The notes under the pieces are model-generated. The model did not search any database. It was not told the origin of the DNA and saw only the letters and a list, made by a program, of their open reading frames with translations. From assembly GCA_036403515.1 (NCBI GenBank), contig DASWQV010000071.1, positions 1 through 13,618 on the forward strand: 13,618 nt of DNA, in the 5' to 3' direction. This stretch comes from VRUE01 sp036403515. Its GTDB lineage: Bacteria > Actinomycetota > Thermoleophilia > Solirubrobacterales > 70-9. The first letter of the stretch is position 1; the number at the start of each line of letters is the position of its first letter. Below are positions 12,536 to 13,618 of the stretch, piece after piece. The translations under genes and the position numbers were made by a program.

Positions 12536-13558
12536 TCAGCCGTCGTAGACGGTCTCGCAGTAGCGCGAAAGCTCGCGGGCGGCGCCGCGCACGGACGCGA
12601 TCGCGGTGGCGTAGTCCATCCGCAGCGGACCGACGACGCCCACAGCGCCGAGGTTGCGGTGCGCGAGGCCATAATTGGCGCCGACGACGCTGACCGAGCG
12701 CAGCTCCGGCCGTGGGTTCTCACCGCCGATCCAAAGGAAGACGGAGCGCTGGTCGAGGACCGAGCGCAGCATGCCAAGCAGGCTCGCCCGCTCCTCGAGC
12801 GCGGTCATCAGCCGGTCAGCCCGGGGCAGGTCGCCGGAATGAGCTTCGGAGAGCAGCCGCGAAGCGCCATCGGTGTAGAGAGCGTCGGCGGACTCCCCCC
12901 CTTCCAGCTCGGTGAAGGCCGCGCCGAGGGCGGCGATGAACTCAGCCTCGACCGGCCCCAGCTCGGGGTCGGCAAGGCGACTGGCGATCATCCGGGCGCC
13001 GAGGCCCATCCCTTCCAGCGACTCGTTGAGATAGCTGGACGCCCACTCAACCAAGCCAGGGTCGACCGGGCCGGGGAAGTCGAAGACGCGCTTGGCGACC
13101 GCGCCGTTGGAGGCGATTGCGACGACCATCACGCGGCTCGCTTGCAGTCGCAGGACCTCGACCCGGCGGATCGTCGCCGCAGCGGTCTCCGTCGGCGCGG
13201 TCACCAGCGCCATCAGGTCGGTCACCCGTGCCAACGCCGCGGTCGTCTCGCGCATCGCAGCGTCGATCTCGCGTCGCAGCTCCAGCTCAACGGTGTTCGT
13301 GGCCGGCAACCGGCCGGCGGCGAGCAGCGAATCGACGTGACTCCGGTAACCCAGCTCCGTCGGCACTCGCCCCGCAGACGTGTGCGGATGGGTCAGATAT
13401 CCGGCAGCCTCGAGCGCCGCCAGCTCCGCTCGCACGGTGGAAGCTCCCCACTCAACCTCAGCGCGATCGGCGATCTCCTTCGAAGGCACCGGTCGTCCCG
13501 ACGCGAGATAAGCGTCAACAACGAGCTTGAGAATGAGCTCCTGCCGAGGCGAAAGCAT
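12536..13558 (-). CDS. hrcA: Heat-inducible transcription repressor HrcA
   Basis: HrcA is the dimeric repressor that binds CIRCE operators of chaperone genes and depends on GroEL for folding. From ATG 13558 it is 340 residues, normal length. The N-terminal winged helix shows LSPRQELILKLVVDAYL, the recognition region GASTVRAELAALEAAGYL and the wing HTSAGRVPTELGYR (about 59-72). The C-terminal part carries the family motif GPLRMDYATAI. A TTG at 13606 would extend it by 16 residues (SVLGGPPAAPLRLRG), but those codons overlap the hairpin repeat and promoter-like sequence, and the family starts at MLSPRQ-type sequence. dnaJ follows after 6 bases. No CIRCE operator (TTAGCACTC-N9-GAGTGCTAA) is visible in the 60 bases upstream. 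Confidence 0.96.
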   Translation of the reverse strand: MLSPRQELILKLVVDAYLASGRPVPSKEIADRAEVEWGASTVRAELAALEAAGYLTHPHTSAGRVPTELGYRSHVDSLLAAGRLPATNTVELELRREIDAAMRETTAALARVTDLMALVTAPTETAAATIRRVEVLRLQASRVMVVAIASNGAVAKRVFDFPGPVDPGLVEWASSYLNESLEGMGLGARMIASRLADPELGPVEAEFIAALGAAFTELEGGESADALYTDGASRLLSEAHSGDLPRADRLMTALEERASLLGMLRSVLDQRSVFLWIGGENPRPELRSVSVVGANYGLAHRNLGAVGVVGPLRMDYATAIASVRGAARELSRYCETVYDG

Positions 13559-13565
13559 GCCTCGC

Positions 13566-13571
13566 AGTCTA
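13566..13571 (-). promoter_or_regulatory. Candidate -10 box for hrcA, leaderless
   Basis: TAGACT on the minus strand ends 7 bases before the hrcA ATG, again the spacing of leaderless actinobacterial transcripts. The intervening GCGAGGC is too close to act as a good Shine-Dalgarno. No clear -35 is seen; the region 17 bases upstream is GC-rich. Confidence 0.35.
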
Positions 13572-13592
13572 AGAGGAGCGGCGGGTGGCCCT

Positions 13593-13618
13593 CCCAAAAC
13601 ACTCAAGAGCGGCTCCCG
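13593..13618 (-). repeat. Partial second copy of the window-end hairpin repeat, upstream of hrcA
   Basis: CCCAAAACACTC at 13593-13604 is identical to bases 1-12, and GGCTCC follows at the same offset in both copies (13611-13616 and 19-24). The element is cut by the window edge, so its other arm is not visible. In the minus-strand sense it lies between whatever gene precedes hrcA and the hrcA promoter-like box, consistent with a terminator at the upstream border. Its identity with the left-end copy is directly seen; function is inferred. Confidence 0.6.

Noticed and set aside
13559..13606. TTG-initiated extension of hrcA
   Set aside because: The 16 extra residues overlap the repeat and a -10-like box, and known HrcA proteins begin at the internal Met.

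Overview
The window reads as one block of high-GC, actinobacterial-type chromosome. The protein styles, the frequent GTG/TTG starts, the scarcity of Shine-Dalgarno sites and the gene order suggest Thermoleophilia (Solirubrobacterales or Gaiellales). This placement is an inference; no rRNA or other taxonomic marker is present. All sixteen genes I support lie on the minus strand, so the transcribed order runs from the right end of the window to the left. No gap between genes exceeds about 120 bases, and I see no tRNA, rRNA, CRISPR array or insertion sequence.

Region 1 (13558 down to 10959): hrcA, a strikingly short dnaJ, and prmA. This is the start of the classical heat-shock/ribosome-maintenance string. 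prmA carries an in-frame, almost perfectly palindromic insertion of roughly 85-100 bases. Region 2 (10958 to 8764): a DUF2269 membrane protein, murI and a VapBC-type toxin-antitoxin pair, in the place where many genomes have rsmE. Region 3 (8758 to 6102): yqeY, phoH, ybeY and era, tightly packed with start/stop overlaps. Region 4 (6034 or 6085 to 1348): hisIE followed by trpE, trpG, trpD and trpC, joining the second and third steps of histidine synthesis to the chorismate-to-indoleglycerol-phosphate arm of tryptophan synthesis. trpF, trpB and trpA are not here. Region 5 (1273 to 74): a membrane-anchored HtrA serine protease.

The genes fit a housekeeping block: stress control (HrcA, DnaJ, HtrA), ribosome maturation and translation (PrmA, YbeY, Era, YqeY, PhoH), wall precursor supply (MurI) and amino-acid synthesis. 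Apparent internal promoters (-10-like hexamers 6-9 bases before the start codon, compatible with leaderless or near-leaderless transcripts) precede hrcA, the DUF2269 gene, vapB, hisIE and htrA. Four places show 4-base TTGA or GTGA stop/start overlaps.

The unusual content is structural. There is a palindromic element inside the prmA reading frame; a 12+2+5 bp hairpin between trpG and trpD; a 12-bp inverted repeat upstream of the DUF2269 gene; and a shared hairpin-type repeat (CCCAAAACACTC plus GGCTCC) at both ends of the window, bracketing the cluster. DnaJ keeps its J and G/F regions but has only one C-terminal substrate domain and no zinc-finger module.
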